A stretch of 64,000 nt of DNA, taken from positions 310,001-374,000 of the forward strand of contig NZ_AP025628.1 of the NCBI RefSeq assembly GCF_025999835.1, written 5' to 3'. The notes beneath the pieces are model-generated. The model worked only from the letters and a program-made list of their open reading frames with translations, was not told where the DNA came from and did not search any database. This stretch comes from Caldinitratiruptor microaerophilus (GTDB taxonomy: Bacteria; Bacillota; Sulfobacillia; Symbiobacteriales; ZC4RG38). A program made the translations under genes and the position numbers. Below are positions 24,351 to 33,554 of the stretch, piece by piece. Positions within the stretch are counted from its first letter, which is position 1. Each line of letters opens with the position of its first letter.

Positions 24351-26117
24351 GTGCCCGGAGGGCGGCACCGGACACGGCGGGAGTCCCTGCCCGCACCCCC
24401 GGCGGAAGTGCAGGAGGCGCTGGACCGGGCGCTCCGTCCCTTCGGCGACCGGCCGGCGCGGGACCGCGCGCTGCCCGTCCTGCAGGCAGCCCACCGGGCT
24501 GCCGGCGCGCTGTCACCGCCGGTCCTGGCCTACGTGAGCGAGCGCACCCGCCTGCCCCTCGCCCACCTGACCGCCCTGGTCACCTTCTACGAGGAACTGA
24601 CCATCGACCCCGGCGGCCGGCCGGTGCTGCGGGTTTGTGACGACGTCGCCTGCCGGCTCGGGGGGCGGGCGGAGCGCGTCCTGGCGGCGGCCCGGGCGAG
24701 CGGGCGGTTCACCGTTCACCCCACGGCCTGCCTGGGCGCGTGCGACCGCGGGCCGGCGGCGCTCCTGGAGGGCGAGCTGGTGGCTCCGGTCGATCCCGAG
24801 GCACTCCCGGACCCGAACTCCGTGGGGGACCCGTCGCGCCGGGCGCCGGGCGGGGCGCGGCACGGCTGGCTGCCGGGCCACGCGCCCCGGCTCCTCAGGC
24901 GCTGCGGGCAGGTCGACCCCGAGTCTGCCGAGGCATACCGGGCGGCCGGGGGGTTCCGTGGCCTGGAGCGGGCGCTCGCCATGGACCCCGACGCGGTGAT
25001 CGCCGCCGTGCGGGAGGCCGGCCTCCTGGGCCGGGGCGGTGCCGCCTTCCCGACGGGCGCCAAGTGGGAGGCGGCCCGGCGCGCCCCGGGCCAACCGAAG
25101 TACGTCGTGGTCAACGCCGACGAGTCGGAGCCGGGCGCGTACACGAACCGGAAGCTCCTGGAAGAAGACCCCTTCGCCGTCCTGGAGGGGATGCTGATCG
25201 CCGCCCATGCGGTGGGGGCTAGCCGGGGCTACGTCTACGTCCGCGGGGAGTACGCGCTGGCGACCCGGCGGGTCGAGCGGGCCCTGGCCGCCCTCCGCCG
25301 GCTCGGCTGGCTGGGCCCTGACGCCCTGGGCCACGGGCGGCCCTTCGACGTCGAGCTGCGCCGGGGCGCAGGCGCCTACGTGTGCGGGGAGGAGACGGCT
25401 CTCTTCGCCTCGATCGAGGGGTACCGGGGCGAGCCGCGGCCGAAACCGCCCTTCCCCACCACACACGGTCTCTTCGGCAAGCCCACGGTTGTCCAGAACG
25501 TGGAGACCCTGGCGTGCGTGACCCTCATCCTGGCGGAAGGCCCGGACGGCTTCCGGGCGGCGCAGCCGAAGCTCTTCTCGGTCAGCGGGCACGTGCGCCG
25601 GCCGGGCGTGTACGAGGTCCCCCTCGGCACCCCGCTGCGCCGGCTCCTGGAGGACTGCGCCGGCGGGGTAGAGGGGGAGCTGCAGGCCGTGCTGATCGGG
25701 GGGGCGGCCGGGATGTTCCTGCGCCCCGACCAGATCGACGTGCCGCTCGACCACGAGCCCCTGCGGGCCGCCGGGGCGACGCTGGGCGCCGGGGCGGTGC
25801 TGGTGCTGAACCACACCGTCGACCTGTGGCGAGACGTCGCGCTCCGGGTCGCGCGCTTCTTCGCCGACGAGTCCTGCGGCCAGTGCGTCCCGTGCCGGAT
25901 CGGGACCGCCCGGCAGCTCGAGCGGGTCGCCGCCATGGCCGGACGGGGCGGGCGGAGCGACGACCTGGCCGTCCTGGAGCAGCTGGGGGCCGTGATGGCC
26001 GACGCCTCGATCTGCGGCCTCGGTCAGAGCGCGTCGTGGGCGGTCCTGAGCCTGGCGCGGCAGTTCGGGCTGCCGGCTGCGCCCGCCGCGCCGGCGGAAG
26101 GGGGGAAGGAGCGGTGA
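24351..26117 (+). CDS. NuoE-NuoF fusion, NADH-binding subunit of NAD-dependent formate dehydrogenase
   Basis: 588 residues. Residues about 20-160 are a NuoE/HoxE thioredoxin-like 2Fe-2S domain with VCDDVACRLGG and CLGACDRGP as its four Cys. From about residue 180 it is NuoF/HoxF: GLLGRGGAAFPTGAKW (NADH/FMN), YVVVNADESEPGAYTNR, AYVCGEETALFASIEG, and ESCGQCVPCRIGT for the 4Fe-4S cluster. The protein passes electrons between NAD and the iron-sulfur chain. GTG 24351 follows GGGGAGGTGGTTCAC. It overlaps the next gene by 4 nt. With the following two genes it forms a soluble formate dehydrogenase, and a hydrogenase or bifurcating role is less likely because FdhA is adjacent. Confidence 0.93.
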   Translation: MPGGRHRTRRESLPAPPAEVQEALDRALRPFGDRPARDRALPVLQAAHRAAGALSPPVLAYVSERTRLPLAHLTALVTFYEELTIDPGGRPVLRVCDDVACRLGGRAERVLAAARASGRFTVHPTACLGACDRGPAALLEGELVAPVDPEALPDPNSVGDPSRRAPGGARHGWLPGHAPRLLRRCGQVDPESAEAYRAAGGFRGLERALAMDPDAVIAAVREAGLLGRGGAAFPTGAKWEAARRAPGQPKYVVVNADESEPGAYTNRKLLEEDPFAVLEGMLIAAHAVGASRGYVYVRGEYALATRRVERALAALRRLGWLGPDALGHGRPFDVELRRGAGAYVCGEETALFASIEGYRGEPRPKPPFPTTHGLFGKPTVVQNVETLACVTLILAEGPDGFRAAQPKLFSVSGHVRRPGVYEVPLGTPLRRLLEDCAGGVEGELQAVLIGGAAGMFLRPDQIDVPLDHEPLRAAGATLGAGAVLVLNHTVDLWRDVALRVARFFADESCGQCVPCRIGTARQLERVAAMAGRGGRSDDLAVLEQLGAVMADASICGLGQSASWAVLSLARQFGLPAAPAAPAEGGKER

Positions 26118-26824
26118 GCGAGACGGTGACCCTGACGGTGGACGGGCGTCCCGTGACGGTCCCGGCCGGCTCGACCCTGCGCGAGGCGGCGCAGGCCGCC
26201 GGCGTGCACGTGCCGGTGCTGTGCTGGCACCCGCAGGTCCGCACCGGCTCGAACTGCCGGGTGTGCGTGGTGGAGGTGGCTGGCAACCGGACCCTGGTCC
26301 CCTCCTGCAGCCGGCAGGCGGAGCCGGGGATGGAGGTCCGCACGGACTCCGAGCGCGTGCGGCGGGCCCGGCGGGTGGTGCTGGAACTCCTCCTCTCGGA
26401 GGCCGACGCCTCGCAGGCGCCGGAGCTGCTGGCGTACGCCGCCCACTACGGGGCGGATCCGGGCCGCTTCGGTGAGATCACCGCCCGAAAGCGGAGGGAG
26501 CCGATCCGGGACAACCCGTTCTTCGTGCGCGACTACGCCCGCTGCATCCTCTGCCGGCGGTGCACCGAGGTGTGCGGGGTGGGCGTCCAGCATACGTTCG
26601 CGATCGAGATCGCCGGTCGTGGAAACCGGGCGGCGATCGCCACCGGGGGCACGGGCCTCCTCCCCGACTCCCCCTGCGTCTTCTGCGGCAACTGCGTGGG
26701 CGCGTGTCCGACCGGGGCGCTGGTGCCGGTGGCGGAGTTCGAGGCCCGCCGCGACGGCATCTGGCCCCGGGAGCCCGCCCTGCGCTGGTCGCCGGCGACC
26801 GGCTTCGTGGCGGAGGAGGTGTGA
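26114..26824 (+). CDS. NuoG-N/HoxU-like iron-sulfur subunit of formate dehydrogenase
   Basis: 236 residues. An N-terminal 2Fe-2S ferredoxin domain (LTVDGRPVTVPAGSTLREAA, then CWHPQVRTGSNCRVCVVEV and SCSRQAEPG) is followed by the NuoG-type His/Cys region and two 4Fe-4S sites, CILCRRCTEVC and CVFCGNCVGACPTGAL. In many NAD-linked formate dehydrogenases this part is fused to the N-terminus of FdhA. Here it is a separate polypeptide. GTG 26114 overlaps the previous stop, with GGGGGAAGGAG as the ribosome site, and the next gene begins 3 nt after its end. It wires FdhA to the NuoEF subunit. Confidence 0.92.
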   Translation: MSETVTLTVDGRPVTVPAGSTLREAAQAAGVHVPVLCWHPQVRTGSNCRVCVVEVAGNRTLVPSCSRQAEPGMEVRTDSERVRRARRVVLELLLSEADASQAPELLAYAAHYGADPGRFGEITARKRREPIRDNPFFVRDYARCILCRRCTEVCGVGVQHTFAIEIAGRGNRAAIATGGTGLLPDSPCVFCGNCVGACPTGALVPVAEFEARRDGIWPREPALRWSPATGFVAEEV

Positions 26825-26827
26825 CCC

Positions 26828-28882
26828 GTGCGGCCCGTCGTGACCACCTGCTCATACTGCGGCGTGGGGTGCACGCTGGAGGTGCGTACCCTCCGGGGCC
26901 GGATCGTGAAGGTCACGTCGCCCCCGGATGCCCCGGCGAACCGCGGGAACCTCTGCGTGAAGGGCCGCTTCGGGCACGACTACGTGACGAGCCCGGATCG
27001 CCTGACCCGGCCACTCGTCCGCCGGGGCGACCGCCGGACGGGGCGACTCGAGCCGGCCTCCTGGGAGGAGGCCCTGGACCTCGTCGCCCGCCGGCTGGCG
27101 TCGGTGCGGGAGCGGTACGGCCCCGGCGCGGTGGCCGGCTTCAGCTCCGCGAAGTGCACGAACGAGGAGAACTACCTCTTCCAGAAGTTCCTGCGCGCCG
27201 TGATCGGCACCCACAACGTCGACCACTGCGCCCGGCTCTGCCACGCCTCGAGCGTCGTGGCGATGAACCTGGCCCTGGGGGCCACGGCGATGACGAACTC
27301 GATCGGCGAGATCCGCGACCATGCCGACGTCATCCTGGTGACCGGGTCGAACACGTCGGAGAACCACCCCATCGTCGCGCTGGAGATGAAGGCCGCCGTG
27401 GCGCGGGGAGCCCGCCTGATCCTCATCGACCCGCGGGAGATCGAACTCGCCCGCTTCGCCACGGTCTGGCTGCGGCAGCGGCCCGGGACCGACGTCGCGG
27501 TGCTGAGCGGCCTGGCGCACGTGATCATCCGTGACGGGCTCTGGAACCGGGAGTTCGTCGAGCGCTTCACGGAGGGCTTCGAGGAACTGGCCGCGGCCGT
27601 GGCGCACTACACGCCCCAGGTCGTGGAGGCGCTGAGCGGGGTGCCGGCCCGGGACGTCGAGGAGGCCGCCCGCCTCTACGCCACCTCGCCCGCCGCGGCC
27701 ATCTTCTGGGGGATGGGCATCTCCCAGCACACCACCGGCACCGACAACGCCCTGGCGCTGGTGAACCTGGCGCTGCTCTGCGGCCAGCTCGGCCGCCCTG
27801 GCACCGGCCTGAACCCCCTCCGGGGGCAGAACAACGTCCAGGGCGCGGGCGACATGGGGGCGCTGCCCCACGTGCTCCCCGGGTACGTGCCGGTGACCGA
27901 CGCGGAGGGCCGGCGCCGCTTCGAGGCGCTGTGGGGCGTCCGGCTGCCGGAGGCGCCGGGCCTCACCGCCACCGAGGTCACCGAGGCCGCCTGCGACGGC
28001 CGGGTGCGGGCCCTCTACGTCATGGGGGAGAACCCCGCCCTGACCGACGCCAACCTGAACCACGTCCGGCACTGCCTGGAGCAGCTCGAGTTCCTCGTGG
28101 TGCAGGACATCTTCCTGACCGAGACCGCCGCCATGGCCGACGTGGTGCTACCCGCCTGGTCCTGGGCCGAGAAGGACGGCACCTTCACGAGCACCGAGCG
28201 GCGGGTCCAGCGCGTGCGCCGGTTCCTCGATCCGCCGGGGGAGGCGCGGGCGGACTGGGACATCCTCTCCGACCTGGCGCGCCGGCTGGGGTCCGACTGG
28301 CGCTACGACTCGGCGGAGGCGATCTTCGAGGAGATCCGGCGCGCCGTGCCGGCGTACGCCGGGATCACCTACGCGCGGATCGAGGAGCGCGGCCTGCAGT
28401 GGCCGTGCCCCGCCGAGGACCACCCCGGCACCCCGTACCTCTTCGCCGGCGGCCTGCCCCGGGGGCGCGGCCGCTTCCACCCCGTGGGCTACCTCGACCC
28501 GGCCGAGCTGCCCGACGACGAGTTCCCGCTGATCCTCATCACCGGCCGGGTCCTCTACCACTGGCACGGCGGGGTGATCAGCCGGCGCAGCGCGGGCCTG
28601 AACGAGATCTACCCCGAGGCGCTGGTGGAGCTCCACCCGGACGACGCCGCCCGGCTGGGCGTGCACGACGGCCAGATGGTGCGGGTGCGCTCCCGCCGGG
28701 GGGAGGTCACCGCTGCGGCGAGGGTGACCGAGCGTTCCCGGCCGGGCAGCGTCTTCCTGACGTTCCACTTCGCCGAGGCGGCCGCCAACCTCCTCACCAA
28801 CGACGCCCTCGACCCCCGCGCCCGGATCCCCGAGTTCAAGGTCGCCGCGGTGGCGGTGGAGGCCGTGGCCCGGTCGCGTTGA
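26828..28882 (+). CDS. fdhA: Formate dehydrogenase catalytic subunit, Mo/W-bis-MGD, Cys form
   Basis: 684 residues. It oxidises formate to CO2 (or the reverse) at a Mo/W pterin centre. The 4Fe-4S cluster Cys are in CSYCGVGC and NLCVKGRFGHD. The metal ligand region is VDHCARLCHASSV, where the second Cys (residue 138, codon TGC 27239-27241) is at the place of selenocysteine in E. coli FdhF, and the following His is kept. GENPALTDANLNH, the YHWHGGVISRRS segment and the C-terminal molydopterin dinucleotide domain are complete. The gene starts at GTG 26828, 3 nt after the preceding stop. No signal peptide, so the complex is cytoplasmic. Its stop codon lies inside the -35 box of uppP. Confidence 0.95.
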   Translation: MRPVVTTCSYCGVGCTLEVRTLRGRIVKVTSPPDAPANRGNLCVKGRFGHDYVTSPDRLTRPLVRRGDRRTGRLEPASWEEALDLVARRLASVRERYGPGAVAGFSSAKCTNEENYLFQKFLRAVIGTHNVDHCARLCHASSVVAMNLALGATAMTNSIGEIRDHADVILVTGSNTSENHPIVALEMKAAVARGARLILIDPREIELARFATVWLRQRPGTDVAVLSGLAHVIIRDGLWNREFVERFTEGFEELAAAVAHYTPQVVEALSGVPARDVEEAARLYATSPAAAIFWGMGISQHTTGTDNALALVNLALLCGQLGRPGTGLNPLRGQNNVQGAGDMGALPHVLPGYVPVTDAEGRRRFEALWGVRLPEAPGLTATEVTEAACDGRVRALYVMGENPALTDANLNHVRHCLEQLEFLVVQDIFLTETAAMADVVLPAWSWAEKDGTFTSTERRVQRVRRFLDPPGEARADWDILSDLARRLGSDWRYDSAEAIFEEIRRAVPAYAGITYARIEERGLQWPCPAEDHPGTPYLFAGGLPRGRGRFHPVGYLDPAELPDDEFPLILITGRVLYHWHGGVISRRSAGLNEIYPEALVELHPDDAARLGVHDGQMVRVRSRRGEVTAAARVTERSRPGSVFLTFHFAEAAANLLTNDALDPRARIPEFKVAAVAVEAVARSR

Positions 28883-28908
28883 CAGATCCGGGCGACAGCC
28901 CGTATGCT
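28879..28908 (+). promoter_or_regulatory. Sigma-A-type promoter of uppP
   Basis: TTGACA (28879-28884), 18-bp spacer, TATGCT (28903-28908). The -35 box includes the TGA stop of fdhA. The start would be near 28915. Confidence 0.8.
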
Positions 28909-28946
28909 GGCGGAGGTGCATGTCCGGGACGGACGGGGAGGCGTGG

Positions 28947-29747
28947 GTGTTGACACTCGTGCAGGCAGCGGTGCTGGGGATCGTGCAGGGCATCACGGAG
29001 TTCCTGCCGATCTCGAGCACCGCTCACCTTTACCTGGTCCCGTGGCTGCTCGGCTGGCCCGAGCACAGCCTGGCCTTCGACGTCGGCCTGCACATGGGCA
29101 CGCTGGTGGCCGTGACGGCCGTGTTCTGGCGGGATCTGCTCGACCTGGCCCTGGCAGCGGTCCGGGAAGGGATGCGGACCTCCCGGGGCCGGCTGGCGTG
29201 GGGGATCGCCGCCGGTACGGTCCCGGCGGCGCTGGCCGGCCTGATCCTGGAGGACGTGGTCGAGGAGGTCCTCCGCTCGCCGCTGGTGATGGCCGCCTCG
29301 CTGGCCGTGCTCGGGGTGGTGCTGTGGCAGGTGGACCGGCGCGCGGCCCGCGGCCGGCGGCTGGACCAGGTGGGGTTCGCCGACGTCGTGTACGTCGGAT
29401 TCGCCCAGATGCTGGCGCTGGTCCCCGGCGTGTCCCGCTCCGGCATCACGATGACGGCGGGGCTCCTGGAGGGGCTGGAGCGGGAGGCCGCCGCACGGAT
29501 CTCCTTCCTGCTGTCGTTCCCCGTGATCCTGGGGGCGGGAGTGCTGAAGCTGCCGGACATCGGCGGCGGAGCGGGCGATCCGGCCTTCTGGACGGGGGTC
29601 CTGACCTCGTCCGTGACGGGCTTCCTGGCGATCCGCTACCTGCTGGCCTACCTGCGCCGCGGCAGCTACAGCGTCTTCGCCGCATACCGGGTGGGTCTCG
29701 CCGTCCTGGTCGTGCTCTCCTACGCCCTGGGCTACCGGGGGTCCTGA
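28947..29747 (+). CDS. uppP: Undecaprenyl-diphosphate phosphatase
   Basis: 266 residues with about eight membrane segments. UppP (BacA) recycles the lipid carrier of cell wall synthesis and gives bacitracin tolerance. The first signature is GIVQGITEFLPISSTAHL, the second is LVPGVSRSGITMTAGLL with the P-loop-like Ser/Arg. GTG 28947 follows GGGGAGG by 5 nt and gives the family N-terminus. ATG 28920 would lie only a few nt from the transcription start and has poor spacing. A terminator-like hairpin follows at 29781. Confidence 0.96.
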   Translation: MLTLVQAAVLGIVQGITEFLPISSTAHLYLVPWLLGWPEHSLAFDVGLHMGTLVAVTAVFWRDLLDLALAAVREGMRTSRGRLAWGIAAGTVPAALAGLILEDVVEEVLRSPLVMAASLAVLGVVLWQVDRRAARGRRLDQVGFADVVYVGFAQMLALVPGVSRSGITMTAGLLEGLEREAAARISFLLSFPVILGAGVLKLPDIGGGAGDPAFWTGVLTSSVTGFLAIRYLLAYLRRGSYSVFAAYRVGLAVLVVLSYALGYRGS

Positions 29748-29780
29748 CCGGTCCCGTCCGGATCGCCTCCAGCCACGTCG

Positions 29781-29810
29781 CCGCCGCCGGTTTCACCACC
29801 GGCGGCGGTT
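29781..29810 (+). terminator. Terminator-like hairpin after uppP
   Basis: CCGCCGCCGG (29781-29790) pairs with CCGGCGGCGG (29799-29808), extended by one T-A pair, followed by TT. The T's begin TTGACA (29809-29814), a possible -35 box for the next gene with only a weak -10 (TACCGC, 16 bp on). Confidence 0.65.
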
Positions 29811-29879
29811 GACATAGTCTGGAGTGGAGATACCGCACCTCCCGGGTACTGCCCGCTTCAGGAGGGAGGGGTTCGCCTC

Positions 29880-30350
29880 ATGACCGTGGACTCGGTCAAG
29901 TGGGGTCCCGCGTCCCGGGGGTCCCCGGGGTCCGCGGGGGTGACGCAGGTACAGGTGGTACCCACGTCCGCTTCGGTGGCCACGTTCCGCCCGCCGGGCA
30001 CGGTCCGCTCCGTATCGTTCGAGTTCCAGCAGGTCCAGGCCGGCCCGGCCGCCGCCTCCCAGCCCGCCCCCGGGGGCATGACCCAGGGTGTTCCCCCCGT
30101 GAGCGGCGGCGGGCTGGCAGCCGTCCCGATGTCGCCGCTGGTCCCCCTGGCCGACCCGCTGGCGTCGCTGCTGCTCCTGGGCGCCCTGACTTCGCCCATC
30201 GCCGCGCTCGCCGCCGCGCCCTTGGCCTTCCTGGACCCGGCGGCGCTGATGGCCATGGGCGCCGGGGTCAGCCCGTGGGTCCTCGGCTTCGACCCCAGCG
30301 TCCTGGCCGGGCCCCTCGCGATGGGCCTCGGTCTCTCCCTGTTCATGTGA
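29880..30350 (+). CDS. Hydrophobic NP-repeat protein 1, unknown family
   Basis: 156 residues from ATG 29880, with GGGAGGGG about 9 nt upstream. The first 80 residues are polar and Ser/Val/Gln/Pro-rich. The rest is Ala/Leu/Pro-rich with short repeats of the form S/D-P-x(2-5)-A-L: VPLADPLASLLLLGALTSP, IAALAAAPLAFLDP and the end GPLAMGLGLSLFM. No Cys, no signal peptide, no obvious catalytic residue. It shares composition and motif with the next two genes and with the protein at 36797-37306. A coat, crust or other structural role is possible in a sporulating cell, but this is inference. Confidence 0.65.
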   Translation: MTVDSVKWGPASRGSPGSAGVTQVQVVPTSASVATFRPPGTVRSVSFEFQQVQAGPAAASQPAPGGMTQGVPPVSGGGLAAVPMSPLVPLADPLASLLLLGALTSPIAALAAAPLAFLDPAALMAMGAGVSPWVLGFDPSVLAGPLAMGLGLSLFM

Positions 30351-30376
30351 CCCGAGGATCGAAGGAGGTACACCCC

Positions 30377-30787
30377 ATGCCGGCTCCCAGCCTTCCCCAG
30401 GCGGCCGCGGCCGCAGCGGCCCCCGTGAACCCGGCCCTGCAGTCCTTCGTCAACCCGGTCGCCCAGCTGGCGCAGCTGAACCCGATCGCCGCGCTGGCCG
30501 CCCTCAGCCCGGTGTCGGCCGTCTCGGCCCTGGGCCCCGCCCTGCGGTTCCTCAACCCGGCCCTGAACCCGGCCGCCGCCCTCCTGGCCTTCAACCCGGC
30601 GGCCGCGCCCACACTGGCGATCACGAACCCGGCGCTGGCGTCGCTGGTCAGCCCGCTGGCGGCTCTCAGTCTCCTGGGGTTCGGCGGGATCAGCCCGTTC
30701 GGCTTCGGCGGCTTCCCGATCAGCTCCTTCGGCTTTGGCGGTTTCCCGATCAGCCCCTTCGGGTTCGGCCTGCCGATCATCATCTGA
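30377..30787 (+). CDS. Hydrophobic NP-repeat protein 2, unknown family
   Basis: 136 residues from ATG 30377 after a near-perfect GAAGGAGGTACACCCC. It contains some seven Asn-Pro pairs in repeats such as NPALQSFVNPVAQLAQLNP, LRFLNPALNPAAALLAFNP and ITNPALASLVSP, with Ala/Leu between them. The last 35 residues are a Gly/Phe repeat: GFGGFPISSFGFGGFPISPF, resembling silk- or amyloid-like self-assembly sequence. No Cys, few charges (about one Arg). It lies 26 bp after protein 1. Low-complexity surface or coat protein is the best guess. I recognise no family. Confidence 0.7.
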   Translation: MPAPSLPQAAAAAAAPVNPALQSFVNPVAQLAQLNPIAALAALSPVSAVSALGPALRFLNPALNPAAALLAFNPAAAPTLAITNPALASLVSPLAALSLLGFGGISPFGFGGFPISSFGFGGFPISPFGFGLPIII

Positions 30788-30803
30788 CCAACCCCGGGGC
30801 CGT

Positions 30804-30841
30804 GCGGCACCGCGACCCCGCTGCGCCGGGTCCGGTGCCGC
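30804..30841 (+). terminator. Hairpin between NP-repeat genes 2 and 3
   Basis: GCGGCACCG (30804-30812) and CGGTGCCGC (30833-30841) form a 9-bp stem with a 20-nt GC-rich loop. There is no T-run. It could be a partial terminator or an mRNA-stabilising element. Confidence 0.45.
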
Positions 30842-30875
30842 GCGGCGCGGCCTGTACCGGCCGAGGTGACAGGCG

Positions 30876-31331
30876 GTGGCCGAAGCGAAAGGCGGAGTCC
30901 CGCCGCCCCTGGCGGTATTCGTCGACCCCGTGCACATGCTGGCGGCCATCCACCCGCTGCTGGCGCTGGCCGCGCTCTCGCCGTCCGCTGCGGTGGTGGC
31001 GGCCAGCAACCTCATGGACCTCTTCAGCCCCGCGCAGAACCCGGTGGCGGCTCTGGTGGCGTTCCAGCTCGGGTGGGAGTGGGCCAGCCGCCTGGCTGCC
31101 GGCGGGGAGTCCGGAGCTTCACGGTCGGGGTCGGGCGGCACCCAAACCGCCACGCTCCCTCGTCCGGGGCAGCCGGGTCCCGTCCCGGCGGACCAGGCGG
31201 CGCTCTTCCTCGCCACCGTCCTGGCGGCGGCGCGCGCCGGCGCCGCGCCCGTCACGGTCCCGCCGGCCGCGTCGCTCCTCTCGCTGGCGGTGCTGGGAGG
31301 CCCGTGGGCGCCGCAGTGGATCCTCCTCTGA
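30876..31331 (+). CDS. Hydrophobic NP-repeat protein 3, unknown family
   Basis: 151 residues from GTG 30876 (GAGGTGACAGGC upstream). Two Ala/Leu-rich blocks carry the same repeat style as its neighbours ([38 protein letters not shown]) and flank a Ser/Gly/Thr-rich linker. The end reads [19 protein letters not shown]. No Cys or known domain. It is the third gene of a same-strand cluster with proteins 1 and 2 and is followed by the methylmalonyl-CoA mutase promoter. Confidence 0.62.
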   Translation: MAEAKGGVPPPLAVFVDPVHMLAAIHPLLALAALSPSAAVVAASNLMDLFSPAQNPVAALVAFQLGWEWASRLAAGGESGASRSGSGGTQTATLPRPGQPGPVPADQAALFLATVLAAARAGAAPVTVPPAASLLSLAVLGGPWAPQWILL

Positions 31332-31404
31332 CGGAAGCGGGCCGGATGGCCTGTCGCCGGCCCGCTCCGTGCCTTGTCCGGAGCCGCGCCGGGCAGGAGG
31401 GAAC

Positions 31405-31435
31405 TTGCGAAAGCCCGCCGAATACTGACGATAAT
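31405..31435 (+). promoter_or_regulatory. Possible promoter of the mutase operon
   Basis: TTGCGA (31405-31410), 19-bp spacer, GATAAT (31430-31435). The spacer is long, so this is a moderate call. It lies in the only A/T-richer spot of the region. Confidence 0.5.
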
Positions 31436-31462
31436 CGGTGGGGTATTTTGCCCCCGCGCTCT

Positions 31463-31476
31463 ACCAAACGGTTGGT
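31463..31476 (+). promoter_or_regulatory. TetR-type palindrome in the mutase leader
   Basis: ACCAAACGGTTGGT, a 14-bp near-perfect palindrome (12 of 14 positions symmetric) just downstream of the putative promoter and 17 nt before the ribosome site. Many TetR-family regulators of acyl-CoA metabolism bind such sites. The regulator is not in the window. Confidence 0.45.
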
Positions 31477-31501
31477 CAATCGGCCGGGAGGAATGGTGGA
31501 C

Positions 31502-33151
<1,650 letters not shown>

Positions 33152-33152
33152 C

Positions 33153-33551
33153 ATGGACCGCAAGATCCGGGTGCTGGTCGCCAAGCTGGGACTGGACGCG
33201 CACGACCGCGGCGCGAAGGTCATCGCCCGGGCCTACCGCGACGCGGGCTTCGAGGTGATCTACACGGGACTGTACCAGCGGCCGGAGCAGGTCGCCGAGG
33301 CGGCCATCCAGGAGGACGTGGACGTGGTGGCGATCTCGAGCCTGGCTGGCGCCCACAACACGCTCATCCCCGAGCTGATCCGCCACCTGCGCGAGCAGGG
33401 GGCGGACGACGTCCTGGTGCTGGCGGGGGGCGTGATCCCGGAGGACGACATCCCGTTTCTGAAGGAGCAGGGCGTGGCCGGGATCTTCGGCCCCGGCTCC
33501 GACCTGGACGAGATCATCGAGTTCACCCGGCAGAACGTGAGGCGTGTGTAG
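33153..33551 (+). CDS. Methylmalonyl-CoA mutase, cobalamin-binding subunit
   Basis: 132 residues, the B12 domain of the mutase as a free subunit. The base-off, His-on signature D-x-H-x-x-G is in [15 protein letters not shown], followed by [11 protein letters not shown] (S-x-L) and [11 protein letters not shown] (GG). ATG 33153 comes 1 nt after the large subunit stop. Split mutases of this type are common in archaea and in some Bacillota. Confidence 0.95.
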   Translation: MDRKIRVLVAKLGLDAHDRGAKVIARAYRDAGFEVIYTGLYQRPEQVAEAAIQEDVDVVAISSLAGAHNTLIPELIRHLREQGADDVLVLAGGVIPEDDIPFLKEQGVAGIFGPGSDLDEIIEFTRQNVRRV

Positions 33552-33554
33552 CCC

